Source: Streptomyces sp. NBC_00433
Lineage (GTDB): Bacteria; Actinomycetota; Actinomycetes; Streptomycetales; Streptomycetaceae
Reading direction: 5' to 3'
Assembly (NCBI GenBank): GCA_036015235.1
Contig: CP107926.1
Span: 4,421,501-4,485,500 of the forward strand
DNA length: 64,000 nucleotides
The notes beneath the pieces are model-generated. The model saw only the letters and a program-made list of their open reading frames with translations. It searched no databases and was not told the origin of the DNA. A program made the translations under genes and the position numbers. This document shows positions 22,001 through 30,028 of this stretch, one piece after another; position 1 is the first letter of the stretch; every line of letters starts with the position of its first letter.

Positions 22001-24205
22001 CTACGGGTGGCTCACTGCCGCGATGTCGGCGTCGAGTTCCCCGGCCAGTACCTGGTCGTGAGCCTCGTCGGCGATCTGCCGGGCCTGCGCGAACCGCCGC
22101 AGCGCCGCAGCGGTGACGCCCTCGGCGGCGCCGACCCGGCCGAGTCCTTGCAGTGCCCTGGCCTCGCCCCGCCGGTCGCGCAGCTGCCGGGTCAGCTCCA
22201 GGCTTCTGTCGAACGACCGCGCCGCCGCGCCCAGTTCGCCGCCGTCGAGCTGGGCCTGCGCGAGGCCGCGCCAGGCGTAGGCCTCGGCCCGCCGATCCCC
22301 GAGCCGTCGGAACTCCTCCAGCGCCTCCTCGAACAACGGCACCGCCTCGGCGACGCGCCCCTGGCCGCAACGGACGACCGCAAGGCTGCGCACGGCCTGG
22401 GCGGCGAGTCGGCCGTCCCCGGCGACCCGCAGCCGCTGGGCCGCGTCGCCCAGACGCTGTGCGGCCGCCTCCCACGCGCCCCGGTTCCGGTGGATGATGC
22501 CCTGCACCAGCATGACGGCGCCCACGCCGTGCTCGTCACCGGACGCCTCGTACCCGGCCAGCGCCCCTTCGTAGGCGACCAGCGCCTCGTCGGCCCGGCC
22601 CAGATCGCGGTACAGCGCCCCGGTGTCGAACAGCGTGATCGACTCGGCCCAGCGGTTGTGCGAGCGCCGGGCCGCGTCCAGGGCCAGTTCCACGGCCACC
22701 CCCCAGCCGTCCCAGGAGGCCAGCATCTCGAAGAAGGGCGCGGCGATGTGGGCCAGTTCCCATGTCGCGTCCCACAACTCCCGCTCGTGCGCGACCCGTA
22801 CGCACGCCACGACGTTCTCCCGCTCGGCGATGAACCAGGCGATCGGGTCGCGCAGCAGCTCGTCGCGGTGCCCGGCCTCGACTCCGTGGCGCGGGTGGGC
22901 ACCGGTCTTGCGCAGCTCGCCGGGCTGGAACCGGTCCTCCGCGACGGCTGCGAGAGAGACGTACGCGCCCAGGAGCCTTCCGACCGCCGCCGCGGCGTCC
23001 GGTTCGGGCTGCTCACGAGCCAACGCACGCAGCAGATCGTGGAGGCGGTAGCGGGCGGAGCCCGTCTCGTCGGGGCCGATCGCGTCGAGCAGCTGCGCGG
23101 CCACCAGCGCGTCGAGGTGGCGCTCGGCCTCGCGCAGCGGAACGTCCATGAGAGCACCGAGCGGCCAGGCCGCGAAGTCGCCTCCGGGGAAGAGGCCGAG
23201 CAGCCGGAACGCCCGCTGCTGCGCTTCCGGCAGGCCCCGATAGCTGATCATGAAGGTGGAGCGGACATCGAGATCCCCGATCCCGAGATGGTCGAGCCGG
23301 TGGCGCTCATCGGCGAGGCGGCCGGCGAGGTCGGTCAGGCGCAGGTCGGGCCGCTCGGCCAGGCGCGCACCCGCGATGCGCACGGCCAGCGGCAGGTACC
23401 CGCACAGCGCCGCCAACTGCCGTGCGGTCGGCGGATCGTCCGCCACCCGGTCCCTACCCGCGACCCGGCCCAGTAACTCGACCGCCTCGCCGGGCTCCAG
23501 CAGATCGAGCACGACGGTGTGAGCCCCTTCGATGCTGCGCAGCTCGACGCGGCTGGTGACGATCACCCCGGCGCCCGGCCCGCCGGGCAGCAGCGGGCGC
23601 ACCTGCCGGGGCCCGTTGGCATTGTCGAGGACGATGAGCAGCCGGCGTCCGGCCGTCAGCGTACGGAAGAGCTGCTCGCGGTCGTACGGCGCGTCCGGGA
23701 TCGCGCGCGGGTCCGTGCCCAGCGACCGCAGGAAGGTGCCGAGTACCTCGGCGGGTTCGGCGGGCAGCGGGTCGTAGCCGCGTAAGTTCGCGAACAGCTG
23801 CCCGTCCGGGTAGTCGGCGGCGAGGCGTTGCGCGGCCCGCACCACGAGCGTCGTCTTGCCCAGGCCCCCCTTGCCCGCGACGGCGACAAGCGGCCCGGAC
23901 GACTGCCCCTGTCGGCGCAGCAGCGCACACAGCTCGTCGAGTTCGGCGGCGCGGCCCGTGAAGTCGGAGATGTCCCGCGGCAGTTCGCGCGGTACCGCAC
24001 CCCGCGGCGCGGTGGGCGTCACGGTGGCGTCGGCCTGATACCAGGCAAACGCTCCGCCGCACAGCGCGGTCACTCCTGCGAACGCGTACTGCGCCGCGCC
24101 CACTTCGCCGAACACCTGCCAACCGGCGGCGACCGCGGCGAACGCCCCTGCGGCGCCCGCCAGTCCCCAAAGCCTGCGTGCCCCGCGAGAGTTCACGCCG
24201 CGCAT
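22001..24205 (-). CDS. NB-ARC/TPR STAND-type protein with N-terminal membrane segments
   Basis: This 734-aa protein has two hydrophobic N-terminal segments (residues about 12-28 and 38-56). An NB-ARC ATPase domain follows: Walker A AGKGGLGKTT at 110-119, Walker B LLIVLDNA near 180, GYLPLAVRIAG near 270 (GLPL-type motif). A winged helix comes next, with tetratricopeptide repeats from about 500 to the end (ALVAYEGALAGYEASGD, AVPLFEEALEEFRRLGDRRAEAYAWRGLAQAQLDGG). This is the layout of AfsR/SARP-related STAND proteins without the DNA-binding part. They act as ligand-triggered switches; several relatives are anti-phage sensors, others are regulators. ATG 24205 is preferred over 24244. There is no effector domain apart from the membrane anchor. 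Confidence 0.88.
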   Translation of the reverse strand: MRGVNSRGARRLWGLAGAAGAFAAVAAGWQVFGEVGAAQYAFAGVTALCGGAFAWYQADATVTPTAPRGAVPRELPRDISDFTGRAAELDELCALLRRQGQSSGPLVAVAGKGGLGKTTLVVRAAQRLAADYPDGQLFANLRGYDPLPAEPAEVLGTFLRSLGTDPRAIPDAPYDREQLFRTLTAGRRLLIVLDNANGPRQVRPLLPGGPGAGVIVTSRVELRSIEGAHTVVLDLLEPGEAVELLGRVAGRDRVADDPPTARQLAALCGYLPLAVRIAGARLAERPDLRLTDLAGRLADERHRLDHLGIGDLDVRSTFMISYRGLPEAQQRAFRLLGLFPGGDFAAWPLGALMDVPLREAERHLDALVAAQLLDAIGPDETGSARYRLHDLLRALAREQPEPDAAAAVGRLLGAYVSLAAVAEDRFQPGELRKTGAHPRHGVEAGHRDELLRDPIAWFIAERENVVACVRVAHERELWDATWELAHIAAPFFEMLASWDGWGVAVELALDAARRSHNRWAESITLFDTGALYRDLGRADEALVAYEGALAGYEASGDEHGVGAVMLVQGIIHRNRGAWEAAAQRLGDAAQRLRVAGDGRLAAQAVRSLAVVRCGQGRVAEAVPLFEEALEEFRRLGDRRAEAYAWRGLAQAQLDGGELGAAARSFDRSLELTRQLRDRRGEARALQGLGRVGAAEGVTAAALRRFAQARQIADEAHDQVLAGELDADIAAVSHP

Positions 24206-24308
24206 GCTACCGAAGCCGTATCCGGAAACGCACGGGCAAGTCACGTCAAAGCAGTTCCTGTCGATCCGACGGCCCGCGGCCGCCGATCAGGACGCCCACT
24301 GTCGACGA

Positions 24309-24893
24309 CTACTTGTGAGCCAGGAAGACGACGAACACGACAATGACCACGGCGACCATGCCCAGGAGTCTTCCGAGCTGCTCCGGCGGCTTCCGGTAGA
24401 ACCAGTTTCCCGTCGGCCGGAATCTGGCGGACGGCTCCGTGCTCGCCTCCCACCAGCCGATGATCTCCTGGCAGTTCGCGTCGAAATCGGGGGCGGGGTA
24501 CAGGGAACTGCGCTGCAGAGCGGGCAGCGTGCGGGTGCGCCCGTTGTCGAAGGTGACCTGGAGCGTGGAGAATCCGCCGAACTGGCCGGCCCCCTGGTGG
24601 ACACCGACCCATCGGACCTCGTGCCAGGGGTGGGTACGGCCCCGGCCGAAGCCCGAGCAGATGGTGACTCCGGCCGGCCCGACCCTTGTCCAGCACCCGC
24701 GGAGCCGGATGAGGTTCAGCCCGGCGAACGCGAGGGTTCCGCCCACCAGCCACCCCGCGGCCGCGGCACCGAGTTGCGAGAAGGAAACGGCCGCTTCGAC
24801 GATCAGCCCCACAGCCAGCAGGAAGATCCTCGACCACTGCGCGTTGCGGTACCGCTCCCTCCCCCGGAAAGTCAGTTCCTGCTCAGCACTCAC
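24309..24893 (-). CDS. PH-domain-like membrane protein
   Basis: This 194-aa protein has two N-terminal transmembrane segments (IFLLAVGLIVEAAVSFSQLGA; AAGWLVGGTLAFAGLNLI). A bacterial PH-like beta domain follows (RVGPAGVTICSGFG, HEVRWVGVHQG, LQVTFDNGRTRTLPAL), then a C-terminal transmembrane helix (LLGMVAVVIVVFVVFLA). GTG 24893 is chosen because GGGGGGA lies upstream and it gives a compact protein; the open frame continues back to 25190 without a ribosome site. Such proteins are frequent in Streptomyces and have no defined role. It ends about 100 bp from the start of the STAND gene and could be cotranscribed with it. Confidence 0.75.
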   Translation of the reverse strand: MSAEQELTFRGRERYRNAQWSRIFLLAVGLIVEAAVSFSQLGAAAAGWLVGGTLAFAGLNLIRLRGCWTRVGPAGVTICSGFGRGRTHPWHEVRWVGVHQGAGQFGGFSTLQVTFDNGRTRTLPALQRSSLYPAPDFDANCQEIIGWWEASTEPSARFRPTGNWFYRKPPEQLGRLLGMVAVVIVVFVVFLAHK

Positions 24894-25269
24894 GGTAAAT
24901 CCCCCCGACCTCGCACCCACGACGGACTTCTGCACCGCCCGCCGTCGTCCGGCCCTGCTCCCCCGCGGGCAGAACCGGTGATCTTGTCCCTGGGTGCAAT
25001 CATGGCACCAGCCATCTGGACGTACCTGTGCGGTACACGGCAGCTTCAGGAGCCGCAACGTTGCCGACTGCTGGTGCAACCGATCGGTGTCCGTGTGCGT
25101 CCGGCGTCCACGCCGTAGTCGAGGACGCCGGACCGTCGACCGGCGCGACGCGGGCCGCTTCGGCGCCGCCGTTGAAGACCTTTGCCACATCGTTGGCGCC
25201 GTGGGTGAGCGGGGCGGCGGTGAGGAAGGCGCCCACGATCTTGTGCCGCCGGCGGAGGCCGGCGCGCGA
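24894..25269. other. intergenic region with a possible PiT-permease scrap
   Basis: No intact gene is present. On the minus strand, 25153-25245 reads HKIVGAFLTAAPLTHGANDVAK. The HGANDVA phrase is typical of PiT-type phosphate permeases, but the match is very short and could be chance. Confidence 0.25.
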
Positions 25270-25401
25270 CTCGCGCTCTCCTCCTGCGTCCTCGCCGTCC
25301 ACGACCTCGGGGAAACAGTCGGCTTCTACCGTGGCGTTCTCGGATTCGAGGGACGCGACGACGTCGAGCGTGACGGGACGCGGTGGATGAGTGCCGGCTC
25401 G
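25270..25401 (+). pseudogene. N-terminal fragment of a VOC-family (glyoxalase-like) protein
   Basis: The plus strand reads LSSCVLAVHDLGETVGFYRGVLGFEGRDDVERDGTRWMSAGSPS. This is the first beta-alpha-beta-beta-beta module of a vicinal-oxygen-chelate protein (V-x-D-x-x-x-A/T-x-x-FY-x-x-V-LGFE). No start codon or ribosome site precedes it, and the similarity ends where the LysR gene tail begins. Confidence 0.7.
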
Positions 25402-25465
25402 CCGTCCGCAGGGACGAGCAGTGGCCCGGCGCGATCGCGCCCGGGTGGCTCCCGGCCGCGCAGGG

Positions 25466-26365
25466 TCAGGTGTGGGTGGCGGCGTGGGTCACGAAGAGGT
25501 GGTGGAGGTCGCGGGCGGCGCGGGGGACCGGGCCGGACAGGCGGCGCTGGACGACCATCAGGACCTCGGTCGTGGTGTCGGCCAGCGGGCGGTACGTCAG
25601 TGCGCCGCTGCGTTCCAGCGGGTCGCCGATCACGCTGAAGTCCGGCAGGACGGTGGCGCCCAGCCCTTCGGCCACCATCAGCTTGCCCATCTCGGCGCCG
25701 TCGGTGGAGTACGAGAAGGACGGCGTCCGGCCGGCCAGCAGCCGGTGGACGTAGCGGTGCATGACGTAGCCGGCCCGCATCACGACGAGCGGTTCGGTCA
25801 GCAGGTCGTCGACGCCGACGGTGCGCAGCGCGGCCAGCGGGCTGTCCGGGCGGACGCAGACCACGGGGCGGCCGCGCAGCAGCTCGGTGGTGTGCAGTTC
25901 CGGCGGCAGGTCGTCGCCCTGGAGGTAGTTGACGAGGCCGAGGTCGAACCGGCCTTCCAGCAGGGCCCGGTGGATCTCGGCCTCCTGCGCCGCGACCACC
26001 TCGACCTGGGTGACCGGGTGCGCGGCGCGGAAGGCGCGGATCGCCGGTACGAGCAGTGGCACGGTGGCCGCGTTGACCGTGCCCAGCCGCACCGTACGGC
26101 TGGTCCGGTGCTGGTGGTCGGCCGCCTGCCGGAGCCGGTCGACCGCGTCCAGGACGTCGATGATGTGCGGCAGCAGTTCGCGGCCGTCGTCGCTGATCGT
26201 CGCGCCGGAGCGCCTGCGGTCCAGCAGGTCGACGCCCAGCTCGCGTTCCAGGTTGCGTACGGTCTCGCTCAACGCGGGCTGCGACAGGTGGAGTTCGTCC
26301 GCCGCGCGGCGCAGCGACCCGAGCCGGGTGACCGCTTCGATGTATTCGAGCTGCTCGATCCGCAT
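25466..26365 (-). CDS. LysR-family regulator of the organosulfur operon
   Basis: This 299-aa LysR-type activator/repressor has the family's winged helix at residues 1-60 (MRIEQLEYIEAVTRLGSLRRAADELHLSQPALSETVRNLERELG). A periplasmic-binding-like effector domain follows (VRLGTVNAATVPLLVPAIRAFRAAHP, DLGLVNYLQGDD, VAEGLGATVLPDFSV). The length is normal. It is divergent from the sulfone/sulfonate operon beginning at the leader peptide (26557), with a TTGGT/ACCAA inverted repeat between them, the usual arrangement for local control. CysB/Cbl-type LysR proteins sense sulfur status through sulfate or APS; whether this one does is inferred. It is separated by 65 bp from the VOC fragment. Confidence 0.93.
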   Translation of the reverse strand: MRIEQLEYIEAVTRLGSLRRAADELHLSQPALSETVRNLERELGVDLLDRRRSGATISDDGRELLPHIIDVLDAVDRLRQAADHQHRTSRTVRLGTVNAATVPLLVPAIRAFRAAHPVTQVEVVAAQEAEIHRALLEGRFDLGLVNYLQGDDLPPELHTTELLRGRPVVCVRPDSPLAALRTVGVDDLLTEPLVVMRAGYVMHRYVHRLLAGRTPSFSYSTDGAEMGKLMVAEGLGATVLPDFSVIGDPLERSGALTYRPLADTTTEVLMVVQRRLSGPVPRAARDLHHLFVTHAATHT

Positions 26366-26408
26366 CCCAGCGTCACCGTCCTGGCACCGTGCGGCACCGC
26401 CGCGCCGT

Positions 26409-26432
26409 TTGGTGGAAGGGAAACCCTACCAA
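26409..26432. promoter_or_regulatory. candidate LysR operator
   Basis: TTGGT-GGA-AGGG-AAA-CCCT-ACCAA is an interrupted inverted repeat, 44 bp upstream of the LysR start and 125 bp before the leader peptide. It is a plausible LysR-type recognition site for both divergent promoters. Confidence 0.45.
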
Positions 26433-26556
26433 CCGTTCGTCAACGCCGTCTCGACCGGCGACCGGGCGGACGCCTACTGTGGCGGTCGGACGGATACCCG
26501 CGTCACTCGGCATGCCGGGACCGGTCCGTGACGGCGAGAGCGAGAGGGTGATCGAA

Positions 26557-26628
26557 ATGCGCGGCATCCTCACCAAGCGGCTCCACATCGACCTCGCACG
26601 CGTTGCCAGCGCCTTCTGTTGTCGCTGA
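26557..26628 (+). CDS. 23-aa cysteine leader peptide (attenuator)
   Basis: This short open frame, MRGILTKRLHIDLARVASAF-CCR, follows AGAGGGTG and ends 191 bp before the first sulfur gene. Streptomyces sulfur-assimilation operons are often preceded by tiny frames of this kind: basic, HVDL/HIDLxRV in the middle, cysteines at the end. Tandem Cys codons let ribosomes stall when cysteinyl-tRNA is scarce, which would open the downstream genes. What I see is the peptide, its ribosome site, its position and a 9-bp hairpin between it and the first gene. The attenuation mechanism is inferred from analogous cysteine-responsive leaders. No homologue elsewhere in the window was found. Confidence 0.75.
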   Translation: MRGILTKRLHIDLARVASAFCCR

Positions 26629-26762
26629 CCGCCGCCCGCCGCCGTTGAGCGCGGCCCGCGGCCGTCGCCGTACCGACCCCGCTTCCCGATCTGCCCGCTG
26701 ACGGGCCCGTACTGACGTGCCGTCAGACGTGTCAGGCGTGCCCTCGCACCCCTTCCCCTTCC

Positions 26763-26793
26763 GGCGTGCGGCGCGGCCCTGGTTCCGCACGCC
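26763..26793 (+). promoter_or_regulatory. candidate attenuator hairpin
   Basis: GGCGTGCGG (26763-26771) pairs with CCGCACGCC (26785-26793) across 13 bases, 26 bp before the sfnG-like ATG. A smaller CTGACG/CGTCAG hairpin precedes it. Either could be the regulated structure controlled by ribosome stalling on the leader peptide. Confidence 0.45.
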
Positions 26794-26819
26794 GAAACCA
26801 CCCATCACGGGAGTCCCGC

Positions 26820-27959
26820 ATGCCCTCTTCCCCGCAGCCGTCCGAACTGCCGCCCGACCCGGCCCGGTTCGCGTACTGGGTGCCCAACGTCAGTGGCGGG
26901 CTGGTCACCAGCCGGATCGAGCAGCGCACCGACTGGAGCTACGAGTACAACCGCGAACTGGCCGTCCTCGCCGAGAACAACGGCTTCGAGTACGCGCTCA
27001 GCCAGGTCCGCTACATGGCCAGCTACGGCGCCGAATTCCAGCACGAGTCGACCAGTTTCAGCCTCGCCCTGCTCCTGGCCACCGAGCGGCTCAAGGTGAT
27101 CGCCGCCGTCCACCCCGGCCTGTGGCACCCCGGGGTGCTGGCCAAGCTGGGCGCCACGGCCGACCACCTGTCCGGCGGGCGGTTCGCGGTCAACGTGGTC
27201 AGCGGCTGGTTCAAGGGCGAGTTCACCGCGCTGGGCGAGCCCTGGCTGGAGCACGACGAGCGCTACCGCCGCTCGGAGGAGTTCATCCGGGCGCTGCGGG
27301 CGATCTGGACCGAGGACCACGTGGAGCTGGCCGGCGACTTCTACCGGATCCGCGACTTCTCCCTCAAGCCCAAGCCGCTCAACACCGCGGAGCGCCCGCA
27401 CCCGGAGATATTCCAGGGCGGCAACTCCACCGCCGCCCGCGCCATGGCCGGGCGGGTGTCCGACTGGTACTTCTCCAACGGCAAGGACTTCGACGGGGTC
27501 ACCGAGCAGATCGACGACGTCCGGGCCGGGGCGCTCGCGGCCGGCCGCCGGGCGCCGAAGTTCGGCCTGAACGGCTTCCTCATCGCCCGGGACACCGAGG
27601 CCGAGGCGCGGGACACGCTGCGCGAGATCGTCGCCAAGGCCGACACCGAGGCGGTGGAGGGGTTCGGCGCGGCGGTCAAGCAGGCCGGCCAGTCCGCGGC
27701 GGACGGCAAGGGCATGTGGCAGGACTCCACCTTCGAAGACCTGGTCCAGTACAACGACGGCTTCCGTACGGGCCTGATCGGCACCCCGGAGCAGATCGCC
27801 GAGCGGATCGTCGCCTACCGGCGGCTCGGCGTGGACCTTTTCCTGCTCGGCTTCCTGCACTACCTGGAGGAGGTCGAATACTTCGGCAAGCACGTGCTGC
27901 CGCTCGTCCGCGAGATGGAGGCGGCACAGGCACCCGGAGAACCGGCCTCCCGCCCGTAG
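26820..27959 (+). CDS. sfnG: SfnG-type dimethylsulfone monooxygenase (FMNH2-dependent)
   Basis: This 379-aa luciferase-fold monooxygenase shows RFAYWVPNVSGGLVTSRIEQRTDW, ALSQVRYMASYGAEFQHESTSFSLALL, GGRFAVNVVSGWFKGEF, EIFQGGNSTAARAMA and SDWYFSNGKDFDG. These are characteristic of SfnG. The known reaction is dimethylsulfone plus FMNH2 and O2 to methanesulfinate, the first step in using dimethyl sulfone as a sulfur source. ATG 26820 follows GGGAGTCCCGC; the open frame starts 18 codons earlier without a ribosome site. It heads a five-gene operon with its flavin reductase (29459) and a sulfonate monooxygenase (31343). Confidence 0.92.
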   Translation: MPSSPQPSELPPDPARFAYWVPNVSGGLVTSRIEQRTDWSYEYNRELAVLAENNGFEYALSQVRYMASYGAEFQHESTSFSLALLLATERLKVIAAVHPGLWHPGVLAKLGATADHLSGGRFAVNVVSGWFKGEFTALGEPWLEHDERYRRSEEFIRALRAIWTEDHVELAGDFYRIRDFSLKPKPLNTAERPHPEIFQGGNSTAARAMAGRVSDWYFSNGKDFDGVTEQIDDVRAGALAAGRRAPKFGLNGFLIARDTEAEARDTLREIVAKADTEAVEGFGAAVKQAGQSAADGKGMWQDSTFEDLVQYNDGFRTGLIGTPEQIAERIVAYRRLGVDLFLLGFLHYLEEVEYFGKHVLPLVREMEAAQAPGEPASRP

Positions 27960-28048
27960 CCGCATCCCGTAGCCGTACCCGCTCGCGCAGCCGCACCGGC
28001 ACCCGCACCGGCACCCCCACACGTCACGTTCACAGAGAGCGAGATCCC

Positions 28049-29266
28049 ATGAGCACCGTCGCCCCGACCGAATGGCAGGAGCTGCCCGCCCCGAAGGACC
28101 CGCAGGGCTGGATCGGCCGCGCCGCCGAGGTGGCCGCCTTACTGGCCGCCGACGCCGCCGCCCGCGACAAGGCAGGGGCCACCCCTTACGCCGAGGTCCA
28201 ACTGCTCAAGGACTCAGGCCTGGTCACGCTGCTCGGGCCGATCGAGCACGGCGGCGGCGGGCAGGACTGGCCGACCGCTTACCACGTCGTCCGCGAGGTC
28301 TCCCGGGCCGACGGCTCCATCGGCCAGCTGCTCGGCTACCACTACCTGTGGAACTGGGCGGCCAGGCTGGTCGGCACCCGCGAGCAGTGGGAGTACGTCG
28401 AGGCGGAGGCCGCACGGCAGAAGTGGTTCTTCGGCGGCGCGGTCAACCCGCGCGACAACGACGTGGTGGTCACCGAGGACGGCGACGACCTGGTGTACAC
28501 CGGCCGCAAGTCCTTCTCGACCGGCAGCAAGGTCTCCGACGTCACCGTGCTCGAAGGCGTCCTGGACGGCACCGACCAGCACGTCTTCGCCATCGTCCCG
28601 TCCGACAGCGCCGGCCTGGTCTTCCACGACGACTGGGACAACATCGGCCAGCGGCTCACCGAGAGCGGCGGTGTGACCCTGAACGGCGTCCGCACACCGT
28701 GGTCCTCGGCGGCCGGCTACGTCGACAGGGAATTCCAGCCGCGGGTCTACAACACCCTCAACGTGCCCACCATCCAGCTGGTGTTCGTCAACTTCTACCT
28801 CGGCATCGCGGCCGGCGCCCTGGAGACCGCCGCGACCTACACCCGTACCAAGTCCCGCTCCTGGCTGCACGGCGGGTACGAGCACGCGGTCGACGAGCCC
28901 TACGTCGTGGACATCTACGGGGACCTGACCGCGAAGTTGTGGGCCGTCGAGGCGCTGGCCGACGCGGTGGCGCTGGAGGGGCAGCGGCTGCACGACGACC
29001 CCGACGCCGTCACGGCCGAGACGCGCGGCGACTTCGAGGTCCGGGTCGCGGCGGTCAAGGCCCGTGCCACGGAGGTCTCGTTGGAGATCGCCGGCAAGGT
29101 CTTCGAGGTCACCGGCGCGCGGGCCACGGCCTCCGCCGAGGGACTTGACCGCTTCTGGCGCAACGTCCGCACCCACACGCTGCACGACCCGGTCGCGTAC
29201 AAGCGGCGCGAGGTGGGGCGCTGGGTCCTGACCGGCGAACTGCCCGAACCCACCTGGTATTCCTGA
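28049..29266 (+). CDS. DszC/SfnC-like flavin-dependent monooxygenase (acyl-CoA dehydrogenase fold)
   Basis: This 405-aa protein of the acyl-CoA dehydrogenase superfamily acts with free reduced flavin. Segments include YAEVQLLKDSGLVTLLGPIEHGGGGQDW (N-terminal helical domain), GRKSFSTGSKVSDVTVLEGV (central beta domain), GIAAGALETAATYTRTKSRSWLHGGYEHAVDEPY and RFWRNVRTHTLHDPVAYKRREVG at the C-terminus. The TRTKSR and FWRNVRTHTLHDP phrases are shared with DszC, MsuC and SfnC. In operons of this type the enzyme oxidises methanesulfinate or another organosulfur compound between the SfnG and SsuD steps. The specific substrate is inferred. The gene starts 89 bp after sfnG. Confidence 0.88.
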   Translation: MSTVAPTEWQELPAPKDPQGWIGRAAEVAALLAADAAARDKAGATPYAEVQLLKDSGLVTLLGPIEHGGGGQDWPTAYHVVREVSRADGSIGQLLGYHYLWNWAARLVGTREQWEYVEAEAARQKWFFGGAVNPRDNDVVVTEDGDDLVYTGRKSFSTGSKVSDVTVLEGVLDGTDQHVFAIVPSDSAGLVFHDDWDNIGQRLTESGGVTLNGVRTPWSSAAGYVDREFQPRVYNTLNVPTIQLVFVNFYLGIAAGALETAATYTRTKSRSWLHGGYEHAVDEPYVVDIYGDLTAKLWAVEALADAVALEGQRLHDDPDAVTAETRGDFEVRVAAVKARATEVSLEIAGKVFEVTGARATASAEGLDRFWRNVRTHTLHDPVAYKRREVGRWVLTGELPEPTWYS

Positions 29267-29280
29267 GCCGGCCGCCGGCC

Positions 29281-29305
29281 CGCCCGCACCGAGCGGGTGC
29301 GGGCG
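29281..29305 (+). terminator. hairpin inside the sulfur operon
   Basis: CGCCCGCACC (29281-29290) and GGTGCGGGCG (29296-29305) form a perfect 10-bp stem with a 5-base loop, 14 bp after the DszC-like stop. Without a T run, it may be an RNA stability element or partial terminator. Confidence 0.5.
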
Positions 29306-29320
29306 GACCGGCCAAGGCCC

Positions 29321-29379
29321 CCTCGGACCGGCCCGGGTCCCTTCCGACCGGCCCGGGTCCCCTCGGACCGGCGGGTCCC
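29321..29379. repeat. three tandem 20-bp repeats
   Basis: CCTCGGACCGGCCCGGGTCC at 29321 is followed by near-copies at 29341 and 29361 (the last shortened) in the 192-bp gap before the flavin reductase. The function is unknown. Confidence 0.75.
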
Positions 29380-29458
29380 CTCGTATCCGGAACGCCCCGC
29401 ACACCGGCGCAGGCACCCGACCGCACCTCCAGGCACAGAACCGACGAATCGAGGCAGC

Positions 29459-30028
29459 ATGGCAAACGTCCTGTCCGTCTCCGGAAGTCCTTCGGCCACC
29501 TCCCGCACCGGCCGGCTGCTGCGCGGGCTCGACGCCACGCTCACCGCCGAGGGCCACACCGTCGTGCCGCTGGACGTGCGGACGCTGCCCGCCGACGCGC
29601 TGCTCGGCGCCCGCTTCGGGCACCCGGCCATCGTCCGGGCCACCGAGCTCTTCGCGGCGGCCGACGGCGTCGTGGTCGGCACCCCCGTCTACAAGGCGGC
29701 GTACTCCGGGCTGCTCAAGTGCCTCTTCGACCTGCTGCCGCAGTACGCGCTGGCCGGCAAGACGGTCCTGCCGCTGGCCACCGGCGGCTCGACCGCGCAC
29801 GTGCTGGCCATCGACTACGCGCTGCGGCCGGTGCTGTCCGCGATGGGCGCCGCGCACATCGTCCAGGGCTGGTTCGTCCTGGACCGGCACATCACGGTCG
29901 GCGAGGACGGGACCGTGACGCTCGACCCGGCCGCCGCCGTACCGCTGCGGCAGGTCGTCACCCAGTTCTCGGCCGCCCTCGACTCCCAGGAGGCATCTCG
30001 TGACCGCACCGCCCCGGTCCTCAACTGA
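29459..30028 (+). CDS. NAD(P)H-dependent FMN reductase (SsuE/MsuE-like)
   Basis: This 189-aa flavodoxin-fold reductase begins ANVLSVSGSPSATSRTGRLL (FMN phosphate loop GSPS). It contains DGVVVGTPVYKAAYSGLLKCLFDLLPQYALAGKTVLPLATGGS, the signature of SsuE/MsuE-type reductases. It would supply free FMNH2 to the two-component monooxygenases in this operon (sfnG-like, DszC-like and ssuD-like). The ATG follows GAGGCAGC. The 3' end overlaps the next gene by 29 bp, and AGGAGG for that gene lies inside this one, so the two are tightly coupled. The family is reliable; the partner assignment is from context. Confidence 0.93.
   Translation: MANVLSVSGSPSATSRTGRLLRGLDATLTAEGHTVVPLDVRTLPADALLGARFGHPAIVRATELFAAADGVVVGTPVYKAAYSGLLKCLFDLLPQYALAGKTVLPLATGGSTAHVLAIDYALRPVLSAMGAAHIVQGWFVLDRHITVGEDGTVTLDPAAAVPLRQVVTQFSAALDSQEASRDRTAPVLN

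Noticed and set aside
26629..26819. SAM or other sulfur riboswitch before the sfnG-like gene
   Set aside because: No SAM-box conserved core is seen; the Cys leader peptide explains sulfur control better.
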